Assembly: GCA_030685235.1 (NCBI GenBank)
Contig: MU839126.1
Coordinates: 184,031 to 248,030, forward strand
Length of the DNA: 64,000 bases
Reading direction: 5' to 3'
Source: Copromyces sp. CBS 386.78
Lineage: Eukaryota > Ascomycota > Sordariomycetes > Sordariales > Sordariaceae
The notes under the pieces are model-generated. The model was not told the DNA's origin, searched no databases, and was given only the letters and a program-made list of their open reading frames with translations. This document shows, piece by piece, positions 1 through 12,628 of the stretch (its first letter is position 1; each line of letters starts with the position of its first letter). The translations under genes and the position numbers were made by a program.

Positions 1-882
1 GACGGAGCAAATCAGAACAATTGCTAGTGGGGGGTCTTCGGCCGGTTCCGCCACCGTCCCCTATCACTCCAAGTCCGCTGCATGCCGTGGACCCGTTGGC
101 CCTTCTCCAGCTTCCCTTTCGGAGCAGATCGGTTCTTATCGGCCTTTCCCATTGGCCTCCGACCCTAACCCTTTGGCTTGGCTTCCCCTCATTCCATTCC
201 CCTTGTCGCCGTCCCTACTTTACGACTTGAACTCCCCAACAAAAAGGAACATTATCAGAGACACTTCACTTCACCTTCGGCATTCTTATTTGTTCTCGTC
301 AAGCTCCTTGCGCAGGATGAGAATGCCATGTCATTCTTGAGCTTGTACAATGACCAGAGACGATCAACATACTGCCCTCCCTCCCTCCAAACATACCCTT
401 TCCTGGGCGTCCCTTGCGAATAGGGTCATGACCATGATCTGCCGTCGCTTTGACGCATGGAAGACATGGGACCCCTCGAGCCCCTCCTTATCCGCATCGG
501 CGGCTATGCAATGACAAGGACCACTCCCTATAAAGACTGGTACTCACCACGTCGCCCATTCACAAATCTCATTCGAGCTATTATATCTCTTGCTGGTAAG
601 AAAGCTCGCCGGGTATTTTGACCCGGTTGAACAAAACTCATGCAGTATAGACGGGAGGGATATTGCCGCTCATTATCATGCTGCGTGTTAAAATGGAAAC
701 GTGGTTGCTCGTCGTCGAGAAGGAAAACTTTAGGCAAAGTTCATCTAAACATTCTTCGCTGACTACTATATGTAGTTGATGATTCCCAAACACTCGTCAA
801 TAAACTGATCTTCACTCTTATTGAAGCTATTCGCATTTTGATCAATAAAATCACCTTGAAAAACTGACCTTGAACCTCCAAA
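1..882. other. Intergenic sequence with no recognised gene
   Basis: This is unique-looking sequence of ordinary base composition upstream of the aldehyde dehydrogenase fragment. The open frames in it are short, start at arbitrary points and show no family resemblance. It probably holds the old promoter of the fragment that begins at 883, and possibly the end of a gene lying to the left of the window. I see no RNA gene in it. Confidence 0.5.
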
Positions 883-1362
883 ATGGAAGACATCAAATTC
901 TACAACGTAATCAACGACACCCTCCGCTCCTCCCCGACTACCCACACCGTCACCGACCCACGAACCGAATCCCGCCTCTGGCCGGTTCCCATCGCTTCTG
1001 GCCAAGACTTCGAAGACGCCGTCACCGCCGCCCAAACCGCCTTCGAAACCTGGAAGCTCACCTCCCTCTCCGAGCGCCAAACCCTCCTCACAAAACTCGC
1101 CTCCAACCTCCGAGACCAGCTCCCGCTCCTCTCGCAAATTCTCGCCCGCGAATCCGGCAAGTCCCTCCTCCTCTCCGAGCTCGATGTCCGCGGCGCCATC
1201 GCCCAATGTCTGCACTACGCCCAACCCTCCAACGTTTTATCCGACCACGTCCAATTTGAAGATGAAACAGTCAAAATCATCGCCATGCATGTGCCGCTGG
1301 GGACAGTAGTCGCCATCTGCCCCTGGAACTTAGGTCTAGTACGTGGTATGGGACCTCAATAA
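883..1362 (+). pseudogene. Aldehyde dehydrogenase, amino-terminal fragment only
   Basis: The 159-codon frame starts with an ATG at 883. It reads like the first third of an NAD(P)-dependent aldehyde dehydrogenase: the early MEDIKFYNVIN-type start, the helix ending in LARESGKS, and the conserved VAICPWN segment near residue 147. Family members are normally about 450-500 residues. The catalytic Cys and Glu and most of the cofactor and catalytic domains are missing. After ICPWN the similarity stops within a few residues, the frame ends at 1362, and the next gene's stop codon lies only 65 bp further on, so the rest cannot be hidden behind an intron here. Most likely this is a truncated, non-functional copy. 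It could still be transcribed into a short protein. The family call is secure; the pseudogene status is inferred from length. Confidence 0.75.
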
Positions 1363-1426
1363 ACTTGAATACCAGAACATTCTACTTCTCTGGTTCCTTG
1401 ATGATGACAACGCCGGTAGTCTTCGA

Positions 1427-4400
1427 TCATCTCTCCCTATTCCTCCCGTCATCCTCAAAACTTAACCTCATGAACTTGTCCTGCAACATCCTCTCAAAGC
1501 CTCCATCAGGACAATAATGTGCCAGATTTAACGCCGTAGATCCCCACTGCTTTGCTCGGTCTCGCTCATAAGCACCGTACAGGTCTATAGCGTGATTGAA
1601 TGCCGTAGCTGCCATCCATTCTAGTTCCTCTTCTGGCCAGCCGGCATCGCTCTGGTAATGTAGATAATGGTTAGCTACGACAAGTTGATCCGCAACACAG
1701 TAGTGATGAAGAGCATCGAAATGAAACTAACCTCATGCAACTCTCTCGCCTTGCCACAAGCTTCCTGGAGCAGCTTCATAGCCAGAGTATCATCCAGCGG
1801 AAGCGTCGCCTGGAACAGACACCTTGTATACTTGGCCAGCTTGACAGCATCGAAGCTTTCCAGGTCCCAGATTTCGTTGACGATCTTTCGCATGGTTGAG
1901 TAAAGCACTTCACAAGGGCAGTGTGTCAGAAACCTCAAACCAACCGATTGCATAGGAAAAAGCATGACAAAGAACAAACCTTGCCCCGGCACCTGTGCCC
2001 TCAAAAGACTATCCGCCATAGCCTGATACGCAACCGCACTCTTACACGGCACCGCCCTCTGCACGATCCCTCCCAAATCATCCCACTGACCCAGCGCAAC
2101 CGCTGCTTCAAAATCAAACGTCAGCAACGTCGCATGCTTTCGTACCATATCCGCTCGGGACTGCTCATCCAAGCGTGGTAGGTACTCGGGGACTTGGCTG
2201 TCAAACGCTAAGACGTGTTTTCGCATGAGTTGGTAGTCTTCGAGCTGCTCCTTGACGTTATCCTGAGTTCGGGCGAAGGAGATCAGTGCCGAAGCGATGA
2301 TAAACCTGGAGAAGAGGGCCTTGAGGGTGACTTCGACTTGAGATCCCACGTCGGAGGGGAAGTGGCCGATGATGTTGACGCAGGCCGTTAGTAGGCGGAC
2401 CACGCATCGGAGGTCCCAGGTTGTAGTGTGTTTCAGGGCGAGGTTGTAGGCATTTCGGCTGAACCATTCGAGTTCGTCGATGGTGAAGAGCTTGTGGGTT
2501 TTGGGATCGTTCGCTTGCCGCTCGAGCGCAAATACGACTGGTACTGTTAGTGAGGTCAAGGTAGTTTGCATAAAGGGGGCTTACCGATGTCAAACTGGCG
2601 ACAAAGGTCGTTGATAAAGTCTTCTTGTCTGTCATCTGGCTTCTCAGCCAATATGTTTAGGAGCCGTATCAGACATCTGAAGAGTGCTGGTAGGTGGATC
2701 GGGTTGGGATCTTTGTACTCGTAACTCTCCTGAAGCTTCTTCAGCGCGGCGATGGCACAGAAGATGTCTCCCTTTTTGTGAGATTCCGCGATACAAGCCC
2801 CCAGAAAGTCAACATGGTCGGGAGCTTGACCTATGGTATGAATACACTGTTCCGCCAGGATGTGGTCCTCACATCGAATAGCCACTTTGAATGCGAGATA
2901 GGCAGTCATGGGCTCTCTCCAACTCTGTTTGGACAGGTTGTGAACAACTGATATAGCTGCTTCGAGCTCATTCCTTGCGAGCGCACAAAGGAGCAACTTT
3001 CTGTCTAGAGTCAGACATTTGTAGACCGAGGTAATAAAGGGGAAATGACCAAATACCTTTCCAACTTTGCCATATTCCCAGGGCCGCAGTTCTGAAAGAT
3101 GTGATGGAGTGCTAGACGACACCAGTTCTCGGCTATGTCGTATTGTTTTTGGCTGTAACTGGACTCTAGTTTCTTCCATATCAACTACAAGCCAACGAGT
3201 CAGTAATAAGCTAGAACGGAAACTCGGGATATATATACCGCTTGCGCCGCAACAGCAGCTTCTGCACTCAACGGCCTCGTCAGGTTTAAAAGGACACCCC
3301 GTACGGTTTCGATAGTTTCGTTTGTATCTCTCTGGTTGGCGGTCATCCACATCCGTGTGATAACCGCCTTCTCCATCCAACTATTATCGTCAACTCCGCG
3401 CACGGAGAGAATGAAGTCATCTAGCACCGCGCAAGCAGCGCCAGGACTTTTGTCGTGTAATTTCCTGATGTGATGAATAACCAACTTGAATCCGGCGTCG
3501 GAGGAGTTGAAGTGTTTGATCAATCGTCGCAAGACGTCACTGTATGCGTCGTCGTCAAATATCTCCGCGGGTGTTTTTCGAAGCACCTCGAGCTTGAGAA
3601 GGGACACTAATGGCCTATTGCCCACCTCTGACTCGATATAGTCAACAAGTTTTGTGGCCTTGTCGAGATCCGTTGAGGTACCTGTGGCTAGAAGGGCGCT
3701 CACGAGTGCTTGTAAGATGGCAAGCCGGAGCTCGAGTCCTTCGCGAGACAGATGCTCGAGATTTGGGGTGTTGATGACCTCGTTTGCTCGTTGTAGCCAT
3801 TTTGTGGCGAGGTCGAAGTCGCTGCGGGAGGCAAGCGACTTCCCAATTTCGTAAAGAACATCGGCTAGCCTTTCGGCGTAGTCGGGTGTTAGGTACTGAC
3901 GAAGACGCTCTGATTTCGTGTACATGTGTTCGGCAACATCGATGTGGTTATCTGCCCATGACTGAAGAAACTCTATGTTAGCTGACTGCTGATCCTGCAT
4001 CTTTTCTCGATTCAGACGAAACCTACGAGAGCTGTCCTCATAATAAAGTATTCCACCTCGAGACAATTGTATTCGTCCACCTCCTCCTTCGGCAGTGCCG
4101 ATGCAAGATCCTGGAGACAGCCTTTATAGTCGGTGGCCTTTTGAAGTACTCCTGTAGCCAGTTCAAACTCGGAGCTTTCTGGATAAAACACTCTGTATCA
4201 GCAACGCCGGACCATGGGTACGTAACGGCATGAAAGGGGGGTTATTGTCCGTACCGACACAGTCCCTCGCCGTCTTGAGCGCCAGTTTCACCACGTAAAC
4301 CAGATCTTGTGCCTTGGGCGTTCTGCTTGGATTTGCAACTACGAGTAAATAGAAAGCTAGTACTCGTCCATGTAAATAAAGCCTTTTCAGTCTCCTGTTT

Positions 4401-4769
4401 GTCAGTTCGCAGTCCCTGCGCAGTCGAGTGCAAATATTCCACAGGCGGGTACCCTGCTGGTCTACCTCGGGGTCGCGAGGGACCCCAGCAACGGGCTTGT
4501 GGGTGTAACTGTGAAGTTTCTTGACATGTTGGTTGATTTGGTCGACCAGCTGGTCTGTTGCCGGCGCATCGCTTGGGTCACTCGAGAGGATCTTGTAGAG
4601 GTCGCGAACGAAATCTGAGAGAAGAAGAGCCAATGTCAGCTTGATGTACGAGCGGGGACGGGGGAAAGAAAGGAATGTAAGATGAGTGCGCACCCAACGC
4701 TGCTTCTACGCGCTTGTCCGTCTTGTTGGCCGGCTGCGACACATCCTTGGTTACCGTTGGGATGGGCAT
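1427..4769 (-). CDS. spo22: SPO22/ZIP4-like meiotic chromosome protein
   Basis: This family (Spo22/Zip4, TPR-like helical repeats) promotes synaptonemal complex assembly and crossover formation in meiosis. My model has nine exons: 4769-4694, 4614-4255, 4178-4027, 3961-3239, 3184-3057, 3000-2585, 2543-1980, 1907-1732 and 1651-1427. They sum to 2820 nt, or 939 residues, a usual length for filamentous fungi. Recognisable pieces are the early WNICTRLRRD segment, HIDVAEHMYTKSERLR, AENWCRLALHHIFQNCG followed by RKLLLCALARNELEAA, FDAVKLAKYTRCLFQATLPLD, and the closing WMAATAFNHAIDLYGA...ALNLAHY block, which is a strong family signature. Acceptors were chosen to restore these motifs; at the sixth intron an acceptor 6 nt downstream (exon from 2537) is equally possible. 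The start Met at 4769 is the one nearest the conserved region; in-frame Mets lie upstream. The stop faces the aldehyde dehydrogenase fragment. Confidence 0.85.
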
Positions 4770-5522
4770 GTTGCGACTTAAGACTGAGAAAGCAGCACGA
4801 AGTACCGCCAACATGCCTTGTGTGCAACCGATGATTTTCAAACTGTGTTCGCCGGACAGAACGTCGGGCGAGGCGATCCCATGGCAGATTCTCTTTGGCG
4901 TAGCGAAAAGGACAAGGCGGATTGCTCGGAGCTTGCAAGGATACCAAAAAGATCAGGGAGGGAAAGAACGACCAAGGCACAATGTACCAGTCACAGTCAA
5001 TGATCTTTTAGGATAACAGGCTGAGAAATGTTTCCTGAATGGAATTGCCGTTAGCAGGCCATGTCTTATTTTATTGTTCCTAGACAGCATACAACCTATT
5101 TTCAAGTCGCTGATCGGAGTTTGTGGTATCGAGTAAGGAACAATGAACTGATAAAATTTTGTCCCGGTGTACCCATCGGCATTAGGCATCACCGGAAGAA
5201 GCCCCTTTTCTCTCTTTCCGCGGAAGGCGCGACCTTCCTCTTTCCCTTTTTGTTGCCCTACTCCTTCCGCCATGTATTGGTTTGCGCGAAATGCATATTT
5301 GCGCATTAATGATATGCAACAGCAAAGTCCCGCCTCAATCATGTCTCTGGGCAGCGCAGGCCTATCTGATGGATTATTGCGAACATATGGAGTGTTGACT
5401 GCGCTTCTTTCCCAATTGAAGCCAGCAATGGCTTGTGGCAAACGAGTGAGGCACTGTCCATCGCCATGCGGCCCAAAAGCACTGTTTTGTGAAATGAAGA
5501 TTGTGGTAGTGTATACAAAACA
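4770..5522. other. Intergenic region between spo22 and the ERT1-like gene
   Basis: This stretch holds the promoter of the spo22-like gene (reading left) and the 3' untranslated region of the ERT1-like gene (also reading left). Open frames here are short and overlap on several frames without family resemblance. I see no RNA gene or repeat. Confidence 0.5.
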
Positions 5523-7651
5523 CTATCGTGGATCATGTGGCAGGAAGTTGCCCACAATCAAGCTCGGGCTGCATGTGCTTTGTTAGCATCACCATCACGT
5601 CAATGTCCTCATCGACAAGATTCAGAATCCGTAAAAGAAACAGTAGAGACTTACATCTTGTGATCGTCCCTGCGAATCCTGAAAGAAAAGCAGCAGTTCA
5701 CGACCTTGGTCATCTTGTCGTCGTTGGGGTTCTTGAGTGAGCACGCTGTGATCAGAGTATCGTGAGCCGAGTCGAAGGCTATTGTGCCGAACTCTTCCCA
5801 GTATCTCACGTTGGACTCTTCTGTCAGGATCTCATGCAGAGCGATTTGACCCTACCCAACACAAGGTCAGCATTGTAAAGACGATTCCATGGCGGCGCAT
5901 TGGTGCTGTGTGTCTTACCCCTCGTAAACTCTCTATCGGCACACCTATGAGCTCCGCCATCTCTTTGTTTCCCCTGAAAATTTGTCCGGTTCGTCTCCAG
6001 CAACAGGCTGGAACGGCCATACTGGCGAAGACTCGGTCGTACTCCAACAGCGTCCTCTCGAACCACATCTCCACCATTACCAGGTCCATATCAGTCAAGA
6101 TTTGAATCTTTTCGCGGAATTTGGGTCGAAAGCGATCGATCTGCTTAAGAATCTTCTGCTTTGATGTCGGCGACACGTGTCCATCCAGGTACTCCGAGAG
6201 CCTCTTATAGCCAAGGATGTGGTTGAATGGTTTTAGGAGTCCGGCCTCATACTTGGCTCTAAGCAAACGCTGCATGCGCTCCTCCGGTGTGTCGTTTCCG
6301 GATGGATCTGCCGCTTGAAGATAGTATGCATCCCGGGCATTTTCCAAGTTTGTACTCGCCGGCTTCCCTATCGCTGTTGTTTGGTCGCTACTTGGGGGTA
6401 GCATCGAGGTTCCCTGTGTGGCACTTGGGGGGAGCATGCCGGTATTGTTGCTGCTGTTTCCCTTGTTGTTACTGCTAGCGTTGTTGGCGTTGTGACTGGC
6501 ATTAGACAAGCCCGACACCGCAGCAGACTGGTTTGCTCCCAAAATTAGGCCCGGATCCTCGGACATGAAGGCCGACTCTTCAAGCAAGCCGGCGGTCAGG
6601 AATTCATTCAGTAGATTGAACTCATTGGTGACTTCAGGTGCCACCATGTAGTTTGGATGGAAGTTGTGCATGTCGTGATAGTGGTTTTGAGAGGTTAACC
6701 AAGAGTCTGGAAGACCGGCAACTATGTTGGGCAAATTCAGCAACTGGCTATAGTGGAGAAAGGCCGAAGGAGGATCCAGCGCCAACACTCACATTGATTC
6801 ATGCTGCCACCTAGGGCATTGGCTTGTATTCCAGCAACAGAGCCTGGTTGCACGAGCTGGAGAGGAGCGCCCCGGCCTACCGCTGCTGCGTTTGTTACCT
6901 GGACATGTCCATTGCTCATACCGCCATCAAAGCCGGGTGGTCTCATGGTCTTGTCCATAGCGTTGCGCCCAATATCCGACTGGGATTCGGAGTCATGTAC
7001 GGTCGAAGTCGCAAGCGCGCTCTTGGCCTTGCGTGACTCGGTATCGCGAGGCTCATCGTGGCAGAGATGGCCGATATTACGCTTTATGCATCTTGTACAA
7101 GGCCTCTCCTACAAAAGGTCACAAAGAAATTCGTTAGCGACAGCTCCACCTTGGCGAAGGGGGGGAAGAACACATACAAGATCACACGTCATGTGCTAAG
7201 GCAGCCAAAACAACATAGTCAGCCACCAGAAGAACTAGTGAAGTTTGTGTATATCTAGACCGAGTGGGGTGTTCTGCAGGAGTCCGTAATATGACAATTA
7301 CGGTAGCCCATGTATGAAGCCTAGGTAACTGGCACGGCAGGAGATGGGGTGTTGGCGGTGCATGTTGGTCGACTTACAGATCGGCGACAGTAAAGACAGG
7401 CTACAACAGACACACCAGACAACGTCAGCAGGCTGAAGACAGGCGGTCAAGTAACGCAGACAGAGAGGCTGTGGAAAAAAGACTATAGAATAAGTACCAT
7501 GATTGACCTTGCGGCGCTTCTTAGGCGCCTTTTGCACATCGTCTTGGGGCGAGGGATGGTGATCCTTGGCCTTGGTGTCGCTTCCGGACTTGATGTCTTT
7601 GGTCCCCACCTCTTTGCCGTTGGGCTTCTCCGTGGCTTCTGTTCCCGTCAT
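5523..7651 (-). CDS. ert1: Zn2Cys6 transcription activator of gluconeogenesis (ERT1/AcuK family)
   Basis: AcuK/ERT1 proteins bind DNA through a fungal binuclear zinc cluster and activate gluconeogenic genes. The model has seven exons: 7651-7498, 7400-7378, 7195-7178, 7108-6793, 6721-5919, 5851-5655 and 5568-5523. They give 1557 nt, or 518 residues. The start KPNGKEVG...KKRRKVNHA leads into Cys residues 53, 56, 63, 69, 72 and 81, then DEPRDTESRKAKS, as in the family. The middle has FAGLPDSWLTSQNHYHDMHN and a serine/asparagine-rich linker. Residues from about 360 onward form the PAS-like region, ending HKIPSLIVGNFLP. The third exon is only 18 nt (HMTCDL) and carries the third zinc ligand. The second intron (182 bp) is longer than the rest. 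About 2.2 kb without a gene precedes the start, suggesting a long promoter or leader. Confidence 0.9.
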
Positions 7652-9873
7652 TGCTTATCGAGTGTGGAGGCTCCCATTGGATCTGGTGGTTACGCAACGG
7701 GCGTTGAGTTCACTGCTCATCTAAGCCAGGCCGGCGGCTCCTCGCAGGGGGATGGCGGCGATTCTATGATGATTCCGAGCCAGCCTTTGTTGTAGTAGTT
7801 GGTATGCTCTTCTTCTATCTCTTTCTTCCAGATACCGATGTTCCTAATGGGCTTTTTGCTGCGATTGCTCTTTCGAAAACTTGCGCTGTTGTTTGAGGTT
7901 CGGCGAATCTTTCCTCCAGTATTATTCCTTTGTGTTCTGCTCGGGTTCCGGGGTCGGTTGGTACCTAGGCTCGTGGGTTGTGGTTGCCTCGGCCTGTCAC
8001 TTTTCGGTATATACCTCTAGCGGTAGCGTTCCTTGCTGGTTGTGGTTCGTGACTGTGTCGTTCTCGAGTGGTCGGTAATGCAACTTCCGATTGTTGTTGA
8101 TTCCACACGGCAATGGTTGTCGAGGCAGAAGTACGGCAGCTGGTAGAATGACGGTTCGCCTCGGGGAAAATGACTCTCTTGTCAAAGTTCCGTAATCGAT
8201 ACTTTTGTTGCCGGCACCTCATTGGCCTCACTGTCGTGCGAGCTCAGTTGCATGCCGCGTTCCCCATGTGGATGGAACCTGGGAGGATGCAGCAGACGGC
8301 CAGACCGGGACACCAAACGGCAGGGGTTCCTCCTGTCCGCCAGTTGTCATTCGTCAGGGCCGCTGAACTCCAGGAGGGGATGGACGCCCACAGGTGCCTC
8401 GCTGCAGGGCTAGCTACAGGGCAGTGTGTGCCCGCTATAATTTTCCTTGCACACCTTCAGCAACGAACGGGGCAACGGCTGTGGGGCCTTGAAGTCTGGA
8501 TTATCCCAGACTTGAGATGTCAATAATGTGGGTGTTGAACTATCGGTGTTTGATGTACCGAGGAGATGAGCAAGTTGTCACATATTCTCCTTGCTCATTG
8601 AACAAGGGAAGGCGATAATGTAAAGGTAAAAAGAGAAAAGAAAGATGAATTGAAAGTAGAAGACTTGGAAGAAAGTTCAGGTAAGAACAGCCAAAAACAA
8701 GTTCTGATCATGCGTCCTTTTTCCGTTTCCGGAGCCTCCAATGAGAACCGCGGCCCGTCATGTACTTACATAAGTAATATCTCGTTTTATGGCATATCAC
8801 ACTCGATTCAGTTAGTAATCCTATGTAACTTTCTACCCACTTGTTTACACATGGGACTTCACAACGTACTCTTCGCAACTCAACCAACATTCCACCAATT
8901 TTCGTGCAAGAAGTTGGTATCAACCCGATGCGTTTCCTCCATTTAATACATATTCTTCAATTTTCCGTTTTGAATGTGGTTATCCCGTTGTTTTCTTATT
9001 AAGTTTTGCATACCCCTGTTACAAGAACCGCGCTAACAAACTTTGGAAGTACTGATGTGTATATGCCTTGGCCAAATAGCGTCAGCATCTCCGAGGCACA
9101 TATGAAGACACCGACTTAATGATTTTGGGGTGCGCGATCATAACAGCAAGCAAGTACTTCGTCGAGCCGTAGCCTTCAACTCTAAGGTCACACACACGAG
9201 GACGGGATGTTTTGCGATTTCCATGCAGAGATGTCACAGACGATCTTGACCAAGCTGGGCAGGAACGGTTGTGCATGCTCAGTGTCCCGTTGCTTTCCTC
9301 TTCCACGCAGTTGCCTCAGTTAGGTCTAGGTTCTTATTCGACCGGTGAGAGGAAGGAGCAATGAGTACCTGGGCAAAAATATCGCACTTCCCTTCGAAAT
9401 GGGGCCGCCCCCGTTTCTGTTGACAATTCAGTCAAGTCGATGGCTACAGCCACTTCAGCATCATCATGGTTCAAGTCCTCTTCATTGTCTTTCTTGTCCA
9501 TATTTGGGCCGAGATGTCGGCACTTCAAAAGGACAAGCTCGAATCTCGTCCGCTTGACCGGAAGATGACAACCAACAAGAAGCAGCCAATCAGCGCTGTT
9601 GGGTTCGGCGGCAGTCAGATACCTATCGCGACCTAAGCAACTACCACCAAGACTCCTAACCAATATTCAGCTGCCTCTGAACGTGTTGTCTGGTCACAAG
9701 GGGGCTGAGACCCCGTCATTGTCAGTTAACATCCTCCCCGCGAATGCGCCGCCGATCCTGCTGCCTGACATCCATCCAGGTGGCAGATCCAAAAGGCATG
9801 TACTGAGTCGTCTTGATTTTCACAATCAATCATAAGTTTGTGGGCAACAAATCCAAGCAAGTCCTCACCCAAA
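7652..9873. other. Long divergent intergenic region
   Basis: About 2.2 kb lies between the ERT1-like start (reading left) and the HET-domain gene (reading right). It contains only short, overlapping open frames. It is likely to hold two promoters and perhaps a long, uORF-containing leader for the transcription factor. CCTAGG occurs near 7964. I see no RNA gene, repeat or mobile element. Confidence 0.5.
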
Positions 9874-12628
9874 ATGATCTCATGGCATCGAAACTCGTGT
9901 GGCCGGCCAGATGTCTGTTTGGTTGACGGCATGCCTTTCTGCATGAGTTGCGACTCGTTGGCGCCTTTGGACGATCTCTCACCTAGTCAGGTCCCGTCAA
10001 ATCCATCGGTACTATATCATGACAAAACAAAAGGCCTGTCACTACATTGGCCAACTTCTGTTAACTACGAGACTCATTGCTATGACTCCAACGGCTGCGA
10101 TATCTCATCCCAGATTGCAGATATTCTCGGCACCAAACCAAAGGACGAAGAGACGAGTAGACAACCCACAGAGCGGCACCGAAGTGGTCATGCTAATAAC
10201 GGAGTTTCTTCGCATGAACCACTCTCTCAAGGTCAAGGATCAGGGCAAGGAGAGATAAACCCACCGTCGCCAAACCCACAAGATAGTCTTGTCGGGTCGG
10301 ACAGTATTCGAATCTTGCATCTCAGCGGCGGCAACAAATCTGATCCACTGCACGGCCGTTTGGAAGTTTGCCAGCTCAAATACTTCCCTGAATACGAGGC
10401 ACTCTCTTACACCTGGGGTACTGCATCTGGAAACTCCAGCAGGACGAGGAAGCTTTACCTGGGACGCGATTGGAGTACTCTTCCCATCACCGTCAATTGC
10501 GAGGCGGCTCTACGCGCCCTCCGCCTTCCCGAAGCCGACCGCCGCATATGGGTCGATGCAATTTGTATCAACCAAGACAACGATACCGAGCGCACCCATC
10601 AAGTTCAATTGATGCCCGTAATCTATGCGACTGCAACCCAGGTAGTCATCTATATCGGCAATGAAAGAAAGCAGATGGGTATAGATTGGACTTACTACGG
10701 AACAATCATTCGCAGCCAATGGGAGACCAATTGGAAGAACATGGACAGGCGACTACAGCGACCCTACTTCTTTCGCAGCTGGATAATACAGGAAATTGCA
10801 GCTGCTAGGAAAGCTTGGGTCACCGACGGATCATCATGGCAACCGTGGCCCATCGTCGATGCCCATGCTGAAGGACAGGCTTCAAGGACATTTCTTCCCT
10901 GGATCAAGGACTTCGAGAAACGCAAATACAGGCTGCCTGTCCACCTAGTGAAGCTGGTTATGGACTCCTGGTCCTCACAGGCCTCTGATCCGCGGGACAA
11001 AATTTTCGCTCTTCTTGGGGTCATTATCGGCGCTGCAGCCGATGGTTTAATTGCGGACTATTTTCTCTCAGTCGAGCAAGTGTAAGTGGCTACCTACATG
11101 AGGTCTTGTCATTGAGAAACACATAGACGCTGACTTGGGCTGTAGATATACTGGTCTGGCCGCTTTTGCCTTGACTAAACATGGAGAAGTCAACATCCTC
11201 CGTTACGCCAGCGGATACACCAAGTCGAGGAACCTGCCATCTTGGGTACCCGACTGGCACCTTCTCTCGCGCGACTGGGGAATCATGCTACGAATGGAAT
11301 ACATAGAGCTGCATTCTGTCGCAAGGCCCGATGAATGCATCCAGTACCCATGGCAGCTGCGTCGTTGGGGTGAAGATAGATGGCTTCGGAACAGGATTGA
11401 TGTCACATCTGATGAGATCGACGTTCCAAAGGCGACGACAGTTCATGGGCCTACCGGTACGCTGTGCGTTCAAGGGATCAGGCTAACAAGCCTGACGAAG
11501 AAGTTTAAACAACGTGAGTTTTCAACGCACACTGTCTTCTGGGGGGACTTCTTCAGCATTACCGTACCGCACAACTCGGAATTTGATGACTGCATCTTTT
11601 TTCTCCGCGGGTTCGACGTACCGGTAGCCCTCCGCCCGGTGCGAAAGAATACCGGGCATGGGCTTCCTAGGAAAGACTTGTTTACATTCGTCGGCTTATG
11701 CTATGTTACCTCCGCCAACTTAATTACCCTACAAGGCTCGCATCATCGGGCGGACGTCCCTGATGATCTTGCACAAACATCACAGTGGACTGTCTTGCAA
11801 GGTTCTAGCGGCTTCCTCAGAGGATTGCGCACCGAAAACACTCAAGCTCTGCATCTAAAGCTGGCCGAGATGTACTCTGCACCTCGTATGGACTTTCCTG
11901 CCCGGCACATAGCGTTCTTCGAAGATCTCCAAAGGCGGGTTAAATCTATTTGGGACGATATTCTACGCCGATACGGAAAGGATGCATTTCCACTGACCCC
12001 TGGGCGTGGTATATTGACCGAATTACAAGAGGCATTTGCGGGACAGGGTATTTTCTGGTCCGAAATCATAGGCCAATTGATAACTGCTTCGATGTCTTTT
12101 GATGAACTGACGAAGGGAAGGCTTCGACAACATCAGCGACGACTACAAGCATTGGGCGAGGATATGCGTCTGTTGAGTGTTACACGGAAGGCAGCGGAGG
12201 CGAAAACTGGCTTCAATGCAAGCATTTCCGAAGAACTTGATTTTCTTGCTAAGAATAGGCTCTTATACATGCAGAACATGCAGAAACTCTCAATTCGACA
12301 GCAAGAGGAAGGTGACAGATACTGTCCGAGATGGTACGACTTTGCGGGTATCAGTTCTTACTGGTACAACATGCGATATATCCACGCCGGCAAAGCTGCC
12401 GGCTACATTGAACAGGCCCTGGCGTACATGGATATCGCGCACACAGAGAAGTCCAACACAGCGGCGTCTGTGTTGAGTGCCAACATCGATGCAGCAACAG
12501 AGTACAGAAGAGCGACGCGCATAGCCTCGATAGAGGTTGAGTTGACAGCCAAGTCGTTGGTGCTCCCAATGTTCGAGACGGATCCAGAAGAGACGATGGA
12601 TGATTGGCAAAAGATATTCATCATTTGA
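9874..12628 (+). CDS. HET-domain (heterokaryon incompatibility-like) protein
   Basis: There are two exons, 9874-11081 and 11146-12628, joined in phase 2 (SVEQ-V-YTGLAAF) over a 64-bp intron, giving 896 residues. The HET domain lies at about residues 140-330. It shows the usual order: IRILHLSGG, the YEALSYTWG block, CEAALRALR, RRIWVDAICINQDND with ERTHQVQLM, the Y..A..VVIYIG segment, and later RPYFFRSWIIQEIA and DPRDKIFALLG. HET domains trigger cell death after fusion of unlike hyphae, and many family members have no known partner. Before the domain is a Cys cluster (CGRPDVC...CMSC) that could bind zinc. The carboxyl half (about 400 residues) is mostly charged and probably helical, and I do not recognise it. 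The ATG at 9874 is the first in frame; the frame stays open to a TTG at 9838. A RIP-damaged transposon begins 530 bp downstream. Confidence 0.88.

Noticed and set aside
2556..3380. Long minus-strand frame reading through two introns of the spo22-like gene
   Set aside because: Its upstream part is out of frame with the conserved AENWCRLALHHIFQNCG segment; splicing at 3001-3056 restores the family pattern.
6744..6792. Shorter alternative intron in the ERT1-like gene
   Set aside because: Using that acceptor breaks the frame; the acceptor at 6722 gives NQFAGLPDSWLTSQ and correct phase to the stop.
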